A DNA stretch of 17,874 bases from an uncultured Oscillospiraceae bacterium. GTDB lineage: Bacteria > Bacillota > Clostridia > Oscillospirales > Oscillospiraceae. The translations under genes were made by a program, and so were the position numbers. The stretch is from the NCBI GenBank assembly GCA_910578575.1, contig CAJTQP010000044.1:1-17874 (forward strand), written 5' to 3'. Positions 1 through 6,024 of this stretch are shown one piece after another (position 1 is the stretch's first letter; every line of letters starts with the position of its first letter). The notes beneath the pieces were generated by a model. It was not told the DNA's origin and ran no database searches. It saw nothing but the letters and a program-made list of their open reading frames with translations.

Positions 1-1
1 C

Positions 2-544
2 TACGTTGCCCCCACGTGGAGGAACGGCGGCCCGCCTGCCTTGGACGCGGCGGAGCTGCAAGCGATATCGGACAGCATCGTGAGGAACCAGGGAAAGAAT
101 GCTGACCAGGATACGTTGATTGCCGCCTTGCAGACGGCGGTAGGAGGTAAAGCGAGGATTGAGGTTGGTAGCTACGTTGGGACGGGCACCTACGGGGCGG
201 ACAATCCGTGTAGTCTTACATGCTCGTTTGCGCCGAAATTTGTATGGGTTTATGGATATAAAGGCTCAAACAACAGATTTTATGTCTTTGATTCAGTCTT
301 TTCCTCCCCTGCGCCTAGATACATTATGCCTATAAGCATAATGTCCACTTCTTTTGTTCTGGGGCAAGGATTCTTTCTCCCGTATGCAAACACTGTAAGT
401 GATACTGGATATGGGAAGATATCGTCTGATAGGAAAACAATCACTTGGTATATAGAAAAATATCGTGATTATGGGGATTCGGCACTTGCTGCGGGTCAAC
501 TTAATGGGCTTGGCGTAGAATATCACTTTATTTTCATCGGCTAA
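2..544 (+). CDS. Tail-fibre-like protein, 3' part only (5' end outside window)
   Basis: The reading frame is open from base 2, upstream of the first in-frame ATG/TTG codons, so the gene starts before the window. The visible N-terminal part begins YVAPTWRNGGPPALDAAEL, followed by a short helical stretch. It is clearly related to the N-terminal module of the 61-aa protein at 4313-4498 (17 of 26 positions identical by eye). The C-terminal part (from about base 160) has the form IEVGSYVGTGTYG...NPCSLTCSF.PKFVWV and ends ...GVEYHFIFIG. I recognise this pattern as a tail-fibre tip or receptor-binding domain in Bacillota phages. The 5' part is GC-rich, while bases about 220-540 are clearly AT-richer, which suggests a swapped tip domain. 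The role as a host-contact fibre is inferred; no catalytic motif is seen. Confidence 0.6.
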   Translation, partial: YVAPTWRNGGPPALDAAELQAISDSIVRNQGKNADQDTLIAALQTAVGGKARIEVGSYVGTGTYGADNPCSLTCSFAPKFVWVYGYKGSNNRFYVFDSVFSSPAPRYIMPISIMSTSFVLGQGFFLPYANTVSDTGYGKISSDRKTITWYIEKYRDYGDSALAAGQLNGLGVEYHFIFIG

Positions 545-595
545 CCCCAAAGCACTATATTAGCCGTAACCAATTCTGAAATGGAGGGGGATTGG

Positions 596-1300
596 ATGGG
601 AACTGCATGGGCGGAGATCGTGACAGATTACGCCATGGTAGAGATCAATGACATACGACTACAAAAGGACGCCCAGGAGAATCCGGCGCTGTTCTTTCGG
701 AGAATGAGCCTGTACATGAAAAACGCGGTTCCCCTGTTCAACCAGCCGCCGGAGATGCAGAGCTGGTTGTCCGGGACAGAACCGTCGTTTGGGGATACCA
801 CTTGGACCTCGCCCGGCGGGGAGGATTCACAAACGGTGGAAACGGGGCTGGTGGGCTTTCAGCTTATGAGTGTGGCCCAGGAGGAGATTGCCCGCACAGG
901 GGAGCTGCTTCTGCTTCCTTACACCGGTGCGGCATACGATCCGGACACGGGTGCCGTCACCTTCCCCGGTGGCATCTCGGAGGGCACAAGATTCCGGCTG
1001 GACTTCTATACCGACGGAACCTTTGACAATACCTTGAGCCAGGAGGAAAAGCGGATTTTGGGCAAGTGTGTGGCCCTGGTCTGGAACGAGCACTTTGCCG
1101 CAGACTGGCTGAATATGCAGCCCAAAATCCAGGACAAGAGCTTTTCCGTGGGCTCGGAGGCCAACCATATCCGCAGTTTGACGGAGCGTGGGCGGGTCCT
1201 GCGCTCGGCCCTCTACGAGGAAATGCGGCGCTATGCCCAGAACCTGGCGTATCAGGACCTGGCAAAGCGAGGCGCTTTGCGTCCGTACCGAAGGGGGTGA
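596..1300 (+). CDS. Phage protein of unknown function (234 aa), probable virion component
   Basis: I do not recognise the family. The start at ATG 596 is chosen because GGAGGGGG (583-590) lies 5 nt upstream; the in-frame ATG at 581 has no ribosome binding site. The protein begins MGTAWAEIVTDYAMVEIND. It has a mixed alpha/beta central region with LLLLPYTGAAYDPDTGAVTF, and a C-terminal half rich in charged helices (LSQEEKRILGKCVALVWNEHF; RVLRSALYEEMRRYAQNLA). There is no signal peptide or membrane segment. Its stop (TGA 1298-1300) lies 4 nt before the GTG of the next gene, so the two are probably translationally coupled. The position between a fibre gene and an Ig-domain structural gene suggests a tail or neck component, but this rests on context only. 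Confidence 0.7.
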   Translation: MGTAWAEIVTDYAMVEINDIRLQKDAQENPALFFRRMSLYMKNAVPLFNQPPEMQSWLSGTEPSFGDTTWTSPGGEDSQTVETGLVGFQLMSVAQEEIARTGELLLLPYTGAAYDPDTGAVTFPGGISEGTRFRLDFYTDGTFDNTLSQEEKRILGKCVALVWNEHFAADWLNMQPKIQDKSFSVGSEANHIRSLTERGRVLRSALYEEMRRYAQNLAYQDLAKRGALRPYRRG

Positions 1301-1304
1301 GGGG

Positions 1305-2630
1305 GTGGCAGAGACAATTCAGGACAGGGCCAGGAATATGGCCCGGATGTTTGCGCCCTCCCTTTTGCCGCCGGGGAATGCCCCGGCACAGATGACTGGC
1401 CGGCTACACCCATACTATGAGGGAGAGACCGCGCAGTTTCGAGAGCGGTACGCGCAGTATGCCGCAGACTATTTTGAGGCGGAAGTCCAGGGCCTGGACC
1501 CAGAGGATTTTTTTGCCTGGGCCTGGGAGTATATCCGCTTTTCTGATATTGCGGGGCTGACGGCCACCTCCACCTATCTTGCGGACAATGCAAAACTGGT
1601 GCTTTTTGCGAATAGCCGGATACAGTATGCGCCCAGAGGGGCAAAGATCGTAACGGTGGGGTCCACTTGGCTGGTGACGAATCCAGAGAATATTTCCGGG
1701 GCAGGTGTGGTGGCTGTGGCGGAGCGCTGCAACGCCGTGTGGAACCACCTGGACTATTATGGAAACCTGTGCAGTGAGCCCCTAGTAGTGACCAGCCAGA
1801 TTGCCAAGGCCACCGCCAGCGACCCCCAGGACTATGTGTTGATCACCAAGGGTTACTTTAACGTGAAGTGCCAGTACAATGCCGACACGGCCCAGCTTGA
1901 TACCAACAGCCGGATGATCTTGGGGTCAGGGGCGTATTCCATCACGGGGTATTCGGATTTCCACCAGGAGTTTACCGGGGACTACGGCAGTGTAAGAATG
2001 TTGGAGTTTGCCCTGCGCTATGAGGAACCGAACCGGGAAATTGATGATTTGGAGCGGCATGTAGCCAGCGGGCTGAATTTTTCCTGGGAAATTTCCATCC
2101 AAGGGAAGAAGTCGCTGGAGTTGTTGGAGAGTGTCCCGTTTTCCGCTGTCTCTTTGCGCTGCGGGACGGTGGTGGAAGGGAACGATACGCACCCTGTGGG
2201 CTACCTCTGGCATTCGTCGGACCCCGGTGTTGCTACTGTAGACAAGGCGGGGATTGTTCGGGCAGAAGGGCCGGGGACCTGTGAGATCACAGCGTTTTTG
2301 GCACAGAACCCTGAGTATAGCGGCGTGATGACCATTCAAGTGGCCCAGGAAGGCGGAGAGGGGACTGTACGCTTTCTTGGTGCGGTGCCGGATCGCATGG
2401 GAGCCTATCAGACTGTGGAGTTGGAAGCTGCCTATGAACCGCCACTGGGCCAGCCGGAAGAGGCGTTGCATTGGTCCTTTGCAAGGGCGGACCCGACAGC
2501 CTATAGCGCGGCGGTAGAAGGGAATCGGGTTTCTCTTTCCTGCTGGCGCGGGAGCGTGGAGCCGCTGGTGATTACGGCCCAGGCAGCCGGGGTGTCAGTT
2601 TCCGCCACAATAGAGTTGGAGGGGATTTGA
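1305..2630 (+). CDS. Phage structural protein with C-terminal Ig-like (BIG2) domain (441 aa)
   Basis: The start is GTG 1305, with AAGGGGG (1291-1297) 7 nt upstream; longer in-frame versions would overlap the preceding gene without a ribosome binding site. Residues about 1-265 are an unrecognised virion-type domain (MAETIQDRARNMARMF..., then YAPRGAKIVTVGSTWLVTNP). Residues about 275-350 match a bacterial Ig-like group 2 (BIG2) fold: VSLRCGTVVEG, YLWHSSDPGVATVDKAGIVR, PGTCEITAFL. The remaining ~90 residues look like a second beta-sandwich (VELEAAYEPPLG...LHWSF...ITAQAAGVSVSATIELEG). Ig-like domains on phage tail and capsid proteins are known to mediate weak carbohydrate or mucus binding; that role here is inferred. 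The stop overlaps the ATG of the next gene (TGATG), indicating coupling. Confidence 0.75.
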   Translation: MAETIQDRARNMARMFAPSLLPPGNAPAQMTGRLHPYYEGETAQFRERYAQYAADYFEAEVQGLDPEDFFAWAWEYIRFSDIAGLTATSTYLADNAKLVLFANSRIQYAPRGAKIVTVGSTWLVTNPENISGAGVVAVAERCNAVWNHLDYYGNLCSEPLVVTSQIAKATASDPQDYVLITKGYFNVKCQYNADTAQLDTNSRMILGSGAYSITGYSDFHQEFTGDYGSVRMLEFALRYEEPNREIDDLERHVASGLNFSWEISIQGKKSLELLESVPFSAVSLRCGTVVEGNDTHPVGYLWHSSDPGVATVDKAGIVRAEGPGTCEITAFLAQNPEYSGVMTIQVAQEGGEGTVRFLGAVPDRMGAYQTVELEAAYEPPLGQPEEALHWSFARADPTAYSAAVEGNRVSLSCWRGSVEPLVITAQAAGVSVSATIELEGI

Positions 2631-2812
2631 TGGGGAAAGAGAAATGCCCCCACGCCTTTCGCAAGCGGGGGGACGTGAGCCTTCACTGCCATTTGCTGGA
2701 GGGAGAGCAGTTTACCCAATGTGCCCATCAATATTTTTGCCGGCAGTCCCGGCGGTGGGAGGCATTGGACCGGATAGAGACTTGCCCTCTGCGGCGAAAA
2801 GAAAGGGGATAA
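2630..2812 (+). CDS. Small Cys/His-rich protein (60 aa), possible zinc-binding
   Basis: The ATG at 2630 overlaps the stop of the preceding gene and follows TTGGAGGGG, so translation is supported. The protein has five cysteines and four histidines in 60 residues: C6-x-H8, H19-C20-H21, C31-x-H33, C37 and C52. This spacing could bind zinc, but I do not recognise a named family. It is strongly basic at the C-terminus (PLRRKERG). It ends 2 nt before the next ATG (2815). It sits inside the virion-gene run, so it may be an assembly or structural accessory; function is otherwise unknown. Confidence 0.6.
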   Translation: MGKEKCPHAFRKRGDVSLHCHLLEGEQFTQCAHQYFCRQSRRWEALDRIETCPLRRKERG

Positions 2813-2814
2813 AC

Positions 2815-3435
2815 ATGGTATACAAGACAATCGACGAGAAGATGGTGCAGGAGGCCAGAAGCTATGTGCCACTGATGGAAAAGGCGGCCTTTGTGGAAGA
2901 AACGGCCCAGTGCTGCTTTGACCGTCTGGGGGTGCAGTTTGGGGAGGGGGACTTGGGGCTCCCGATGGCCTCCATGTACAAGGAGAACACCCAGTTGAAA
3001 AGCCGGTATTTGATGGGGGCTCTGGTGAAGTTATATCTGGGCCAGGACTATGAGCCGGTGGAAGGGGACAAGTGGCTGATGGCCGCCGACGACTATGACC
3101 GCTGGGCGGGCGGGAACCCCCTGGGGCAGTTGGAACAACTCAAAGGGAAGGGAACGCAGACCAGGGAGCGGGTCTTTGCTCTGCTGCGGGATTTTCAGGA
3201 GTTGCAGGAGCGGATGGACCGGGAAATTCAGGGGCTTTTACAGGTGATGAATGACCCTGTAGGGAGGTTCTTGTCCACGATACAAGCCCAGACTACCCCG
3301 GAGGTTTTCCAGAAAGGTGCGGCGGAGCTGGAGCGTGCGCGGAAGGAATTGGAGGACTACCAGAAGGTGCGGGGCGGTGCCCCGGTGCATAAAGGAGGCG
3401 GAGGCAAAGATGGCGGAGCGCCAGCGGCGGTTTGA
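2815..3435 (+). CDS. Phage protein of unknown function (206 aa), helical
   Basis: The start is ATG 2815, behind GAAAGGGGAT and just after the stop of the 60-aa gene. Family not recognised. The protein is mainly alpha-helical, with no membrane segment. It opens MVYKTIDEKMVQEARSYVPL. The middle carries SMYKENTQLKSRYLMGALVK and acidic/aromatic motifs. Residues about 110-185 are heptad-rich (RERVFALLRDFQELQERMDREIQ) and the tail is low-complexity Gly/Ala/Lys (GGGGKDGGAPAAV). Its last 26 nt overlap the next gene in another frame. The low-complexity C-terminus is probably shaped by that overlap, because the same bases carry the AAAGGAGG ribosome binding site of the next gene. Probably a virion assembly protein by context. 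Confidence 0.65.
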   Translation: MVYKTIDEKMVQEARSYVPLMEKAAFVEETAQCCFDRLGVQFGEGDLGLPMASMYKENTQLKSRYLMGALVKLYLGQDYEPVEGDKWLMAADDYDRWAGGNPLGQLEQLKGKGTQTRERVFALLRDFQELQERMDREIQGLLQVMNDPVGRFLSTIQAQTTPEVFQKGAAELERARKELEDYQKVRGGAPVHKGGGGKDGGAPAAV

Positions 3436-4102
3436 CAGCCCAACCTACCCCTATGAACGGGTGGAAAGCGGCTATAACACCATGCGTGGTTCCGAGAAAA
3501 TCCCCTTGCAGATTTTGTCCTATCTGATGGATTTGCCGGATGCAAACGGGTATGTTCCGGTGGACGACAATGACAGGCCCCGTGTTCGGCTGGCGAAATA
3601 CCTGTTTTATGACGGGGCGAACCCGCTGCGTCAGCCGCTGCCGACGCCAGAACAAAAGATGAGCCTGCTTTTCAACGGGGAGGAACCGGTACTGAATACC
3701 GATGAGCAGAAAGAAAAACATCCTAAGGGCTACCGGCTATACCCGCAGATGTATTGGGGGCAGAGTCAGTTGGAGGCACAGGCCACGCTAAAATGCTTTT
3801 TGGGGCGGGTCAACCCTACGTCTCCCTTTGCGGCGAAGATTGGGCTGGTGTTTGAAATCTTGGTGAACGTCAACCAGGAGAACACCACCCGGACCGATGC
3901 CTATTCCCGCGCTTACAACATGGAGCAGTGCATTGTGGAAGCCCTGAATGGGGTGAATATCACTGGGGTCGGCGTGGTGGAATTTGCCCGAAACTCTTAT
4001 TATGAGAGCGGCAGCCGGGCTATTGCAGATTCCGGCACCAATGTGGGCCGGGAGCTGAATATGAGTATCGACTGGATGGAGAGCGAGGAGGTGCCAAGAT
4101 GA
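3410..4102 (+). CDS. Phage structural/completion protein, unknown family (230 aa)
   Basis: The start is ATG 3410, with AAAGGAGG (3391-3398) and a second GGAGG-like stretch upstream; this gives a 26-nt overlap with the preceding gene. No membrane segment is seen. It contains RFDSPTYPYERVESGYNTMRG near the N-terminus, a central region RLYPQMYWGQSQLEAQATL, and a C-terminal beta-rich part (LVFEILVNVNQENTT, VGVVEFARNSYYESG, ELNMSIDWMESEEV). The alternating strand/helix character and position could fit a tail terminator or other neck-completion protein, but no diagnostic motif is visible and that is only a guess. The stop overlaps the next ATG as ATGA. Confidence 0.65.
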   Translation: MAERQRRFDSPTYPYERVESGYNTMRGSEKIPLQILSYLMDLPDANGYVPVDDNDRPRVRLAKYLFYDGANPLRQPLPTPEQKMSLLFNGEEPVLNTDEQKEKHPKGYRLYPQMYWGQSQLEAQATLKCFLGRVNPTSPFAAKIGLVFEILVNVNQENTTRTDAYSRAYNMEQCIVEALNGVNITGVGVVEFARNSYYESGSRAIADSGTNVGRELNMSIDWMESEEVPR

Positions 4103-4329
4103 GCAAACGAGTGGAAAATACGGTGACAGGGACGCTTCGGCTGGCGGACGGAAGCCAGATGAAGGTGATTGGGCAAACCAACCGGTATTGGCTGGGCGAG
4201 AACCAGCAGTTTCGGAAGAACAACCCTCAGATTATGGGGTTTACTCCAAATCCTAAGACTCCGCCCCGGCCCCAAAAGACTGCCTTGCGCAAGAAAGGAA
4301 CGGAAGAAATCAATGCCCAGACAGAATGA
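4099..4329 (+). CDS. Small basic phage protein (76 aa), unknown
   Basis: It is coupled by an ATGA overlap to the preceding gene (ATG 4099, TGA 4100-4102). The N-terminal ~50 residues look like a small beta-rich unit (VENTVTGTLRLADGSQMKVIG, RYWLGENQQF). The C-terminal 30 residues are Pro/Lys/Arg-rich and probably disordered. Its 3' end overlaps the start of the next gene by 17 nt. No recognised family; kept as real because of spacing, overlap coupling and codon use like its neighbours. Confidence 0.55.
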   Translation: MSKRVENTVTGTLRLADGSQMKVIGQTNRYWLGENQQFRKNNPQIMGFTPNPKTPPRPQKTALRKKGTEEINAQTE

Positions 4330-4498
4330 CCGCTATGTGGCCCCCAACTGGAAGAACGACCAGCCACCAGCCATTGACGCGGAGGAGCTGGGGGCGATCA
4401 GCCAGTCCTTGGAAGAGGCACCTAAAGTGTTGTTTGGCTCTGGGCCACCCACTTCAGGGCTTGGGAAGAATGGAGACCTATACGTAGATATCAGTTAA
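4313..4498 (+). CDS. Orphan tail-fibre N-terminal module (61 aa)
   Basis: The start is ATG 4313, preceded by GGAACGGAAG. The first ~35 residues (YVAPNWKNDQPPAIDAEEL...ISQSLEE) are homologous to the visible N-terminus of the tail-fibre-like protein at 2-544. The C-terminus FGSGPPTSGLGKNGDLYVDIS resembles the 'G.GxPTs..GKxGDLYvD' linker often found between fibre modules. The protein therefore looks like a fibre that stops after its anchor module and linker. It is either a truncated fibre or a small fibre-base adaptor. There is a clean stop and 16 nt to the next ATG. It is the second copy of this module in the window. Confidence 0.6.
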   Translation: MPRQNDRYVAPNWKNDQPPAIDAEELGAISQSLEEAPKVLFGSGPPTSGLGKNGDLYVDIS

Positions 4499-4514
4499 GA
4501 GGGAGAAAAGAGAT

Positions 4515-4925
4515 ATGATTTATGCAAAGGATTTGAAGCTGGAGGACCGGGGGTTCTTCGCGGGGACCAAGAAAATCGGTGGCGTGGTGCGGCAGACGCT
4601 GACCATCGCCTTGGCGGGCGGCCTGGATGATGCCGCCCTGGCCGCGGTGAAGGAGGGCCCCTTGGCGGTGCTGGACCAGGATGGGAAGGTGACGGCTTCT
4701 TTCTCTGGGCCTATGGAGGTGCTGAGCTTACAACTGGTGCTGGCCAGGGAGGACCCCAAGGAGGATGTAGCCGTTTTGGAGGCCCAGGTGGCGCAGTTGC
4801 AGGCGGCGCTCAACGAGGCCCGCAGTGCCCAGGAGAGCGCGGAGGGTGCCTTGCAGGCTGCCCAGGATGCCCAGAATGCAGAGCCGGAGGCGCAGGGAAC
4901 AGATGTTGGTTCGGATGGCCTGTAA
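4515..4925 (+). CDS. Phage protein with C-terminal coiled coil (136 aa)
   Basis: The start is ATG 4515 after GAGGGAGAAAAGAG. The N-terminal ~80 residues form a small mixed domain (LKLEDRGFFAGTKKIGGVV, LTIALAGGLDDAALAAVKEG). Residues about 83-125 are an Ala/Gln/Glu-rich coiled coil (VAVLEAQVAQLQAALNEA...). No membrane segment. Family not recognised. The coiled coil could trimerise or attach to a fibre. The context between the fibre-module gene and the DGR suggests a tail-fibre accessory or chaperone, unproven. The 3' end overlaps the next gene by 23 nt. Confidence 0.6.
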   Translation: MIYAKDLKLEDRGFFAGTKKIGGVVRQTLTIALAGGLDDAALAAVKEGPLAVLDQDGKVTASFSGPMEVLSLQLVLAREDPKEDVAVLEAQVAQLQAALNEARSAQESAEGALQAAQDAQNAEPEAQGTDVGSDGL

Positions 4926-5166
4926 GGACACACAGGAGGTCTCCTGCCTGGTGGCAAATCTGTTGTGCGAGTTGGAACAGCCTTGCCGGGCTTGCGCGGC
5001 AGAAGGGGTTGTCCTGTGTGGCCGTTCGCCTTTGGGCGAGGCGGTGACGGTGCGACTTGCGCCGGGGAATGTATTGGAGGCAGAAGGAAGCGAAGAGCTT
5101 CTTGGCGCTATCTTGAAAAGGAGGGAACGCTGTGGGAAAGAATTATGCGCCCAAGAACCAAGATGA
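4903..5166 (+). CDS. Small Cys-rich protein preceding the DGR (87 aa), unknown
   Basis: ATG 4903 is preferred because AGGGAAC lies just upstream; ATG 4915 is an alternative without a clear site. The frame overlaps the previous gene by 23 nt and the following Avd-like gene by 35 nt, which suggests coupling into the DGR. It has eight cysteines (C7, C15, C22, C28, C31, C39 and two near the C-terminus) and a small beta-rich centre (GEAVTVRLAPGNVLEAEG). I do not recognise it. It could be a phage accessory protein or an additional DGR-associated small protein. Confidence 0.45.
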   Translation: MLVRMACKDTQEVSCLVANLLCELEQPCRACAAEGVVLCGRSPLGEAVTVRLAPGNVLEAEGSEELLGAILKRRERCGKELCAQEPR

Positions 5167-5566
5167 CTTTATCCTGGGCGGAAAGGCCGCTGACCTTTGG
5201 CTGCGCACGGCGGATATGTGTGCCAACAAGAAGGTGATTCCCGTGAAATACCGGTACACTACGGGGACAGGGATGATGCAGAGCGCGGAGGCGATTTGTG
5301 GGGCCATCGAAGAGGCAAATTTGATCGACTTGGAACGGGATGACCCCAGAAAGCGCCTGGCCTTACAACGCGCAGCGTTGCGAGAGTGCCGGAAAATGGA
5401 GCGGCGCATCCAGCGGATGTTGGAGAGCAAACAGTATCCGGGGGTGAATGCCCATAGGGCGGCCACGTGGTCCAAGGACGTACTGACAGTGCGCTATATG
5501 TGCGCGGGTTGGTACAAGAAGGACCAAGAGAGGGCGGCCAATGTTAGAAAGGATACCCGGAGGTAA
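5132..5566 (+). CDS. avd: Avd-like DGR accessory protein (four-helix bundle, 144 aa)
   Basis: The start is GTG 5132, with AAGGAGG (5118-5124) 7 nt upstream. In Bordetella-type DGRs, Avd is a pentameric four-helix-bundle protein that binds the reverse transcriptase and template RNA and is needed for cDNA synthesis. Here the predicted helices are about residues 12-32 (FILGGKAADLWLRTADMCAN), 45-66 (MMQSAEAICGAIEEAN), 73-100 (RLALQRAALRECRKMERRI) and 108-138. The motif IPVKYRYTTG...A..I...I.EAN is in the style of the 23S-intervening/Avd four-helix family. The C-terminus is strongly basic, consistent with nucleic-acid binding. Position directly before the template repeat and RT supports the call; the sequence is divergent, so the name rests partly on context. 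Confidence 0.72.
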   Translation: MGKNYAPKNQDDFILGGKAADLWLRTADMCANKKVIPVKYRYTTGTGMMQSAEAICGAIEEANLIDLERDDPRKRLALQRAALRECRKMERRIQRMLESKQYPGVNAHRAATWSKDVLTVRYMCAGWYKKDQERAANVRKDTRR

Positions 5567-5574
5567 GAGAACAT

Positions 5575-5600
5575 ATCCAGATAGCTTTGTTTACCTGGAT
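5575..5600 (+). other. Hairpin just upstream of the template repeat
   Basis: ATCCAG (5575-5580) pairs with CTGGAT (5595-5600) around a 14-nt loop, 9 nt after the Avd-like stop and 39 nt before the TR. It may form the 5' edge of the template RNA or a processing site. There is no T tract, so it is not a terminator. Confidence 0.35.
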
Positions 5601-5639
5601 GTGGAAAAGACCTCCTTGTATTAGGGTATGGCCTGTCAG

Positions 5640-5760
5640 CGCCGTCTACTGGGGGCTGCGCTCTCCGAACTCCGACACGAATAACGCCTATTACGTGAAT
5701 ACTTCGGGGGCGCTCAACAACAACAACGTGAACAACCCTAACTTCGCGGCGCGCCCCGCT
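5640..5760 (+). repeat. DGR template repeat (TR)
   Basis: This 121-bp segment aligns without gaps to 7642-7762 in the target gene (constant offset 2002). There are 17 mismatches, and every one is at a TR adenine: 5648, 5668, 5677, 5683, 5684, 5690, 5693, 5701, 5717, 5719, 5720, 5723, 5725, 5726, 5734, 5740 and 5741. All 93 non-adenine positions are identical; 28 adenines were counted by eye. In the frame matching the target, the adenines fall mostly in AAC (nine codons), TAC/TAT and ACN codons, including four consecutive AAC codons. This is typical of DGR templates, which access many amino acids but no stop codon when AAC is mutated. The last ~20 bp are GC-rich and invariant, the expected place for the initiation-of-mutagenic-homing (IMH*) sequence. 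Confidence 0.96.
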
Positions 5761-6024
5761 CTGATGGGATCGCCGGTCAAAGGGCCGGCGCGTCCTCCGG
5801 GTAAGGAGGATGACCGTGTACAAGTAGCCGAAAGGCAAACGCAGAGGTCCATCATCAAAGGAGGCCGTATCCTTCCGTGGCCTGTGATAGGGCTAGGGAA
5901 AATACATGAACGCGACGTAAGCGGACCCGTTACCAGGGGAAGCTGCCCTTGGAGACCTCTCAGGAGGGAGGTGCCGCCTGCTATCAGCACGTTTCAAGGT
6001 TCGCTCAGGAAAGAAGGGATTTTT
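5640..6024 (+). ncRNA. Putative DGR template RNA (TR plus structured 3' spacer)
   Basis: Between the TR and the RT start lie ~265 nt without a supported gene. In characterised DGRs the RNA downstream of TR is structured, binds RT/Avd and primes cDNA synthesis. Here hairpins begin 10 nt after TR: CGCCGG 5771-5776 with CCGGCG 5785-5790, then TCCTCC 5793-5798 with GGAGGA 5805-5810 (extendable by G-T and C-G). Further down, AGAGGTC 5843-5849 can pair with GACCTCT 5954-5960, enclosing AGGCC 5862-5866 / GGCCT 5879-5883. The pairings are read by eye, and the RNA ends are not known. Confidence 0.6.

Noticed and set aside
5716..5727. AAC trinucleotide run considered as a microsatellite
   Set aside because: It is explained as four template Asn codons within the DGR TR; the matching VR positions are the mutated ones.
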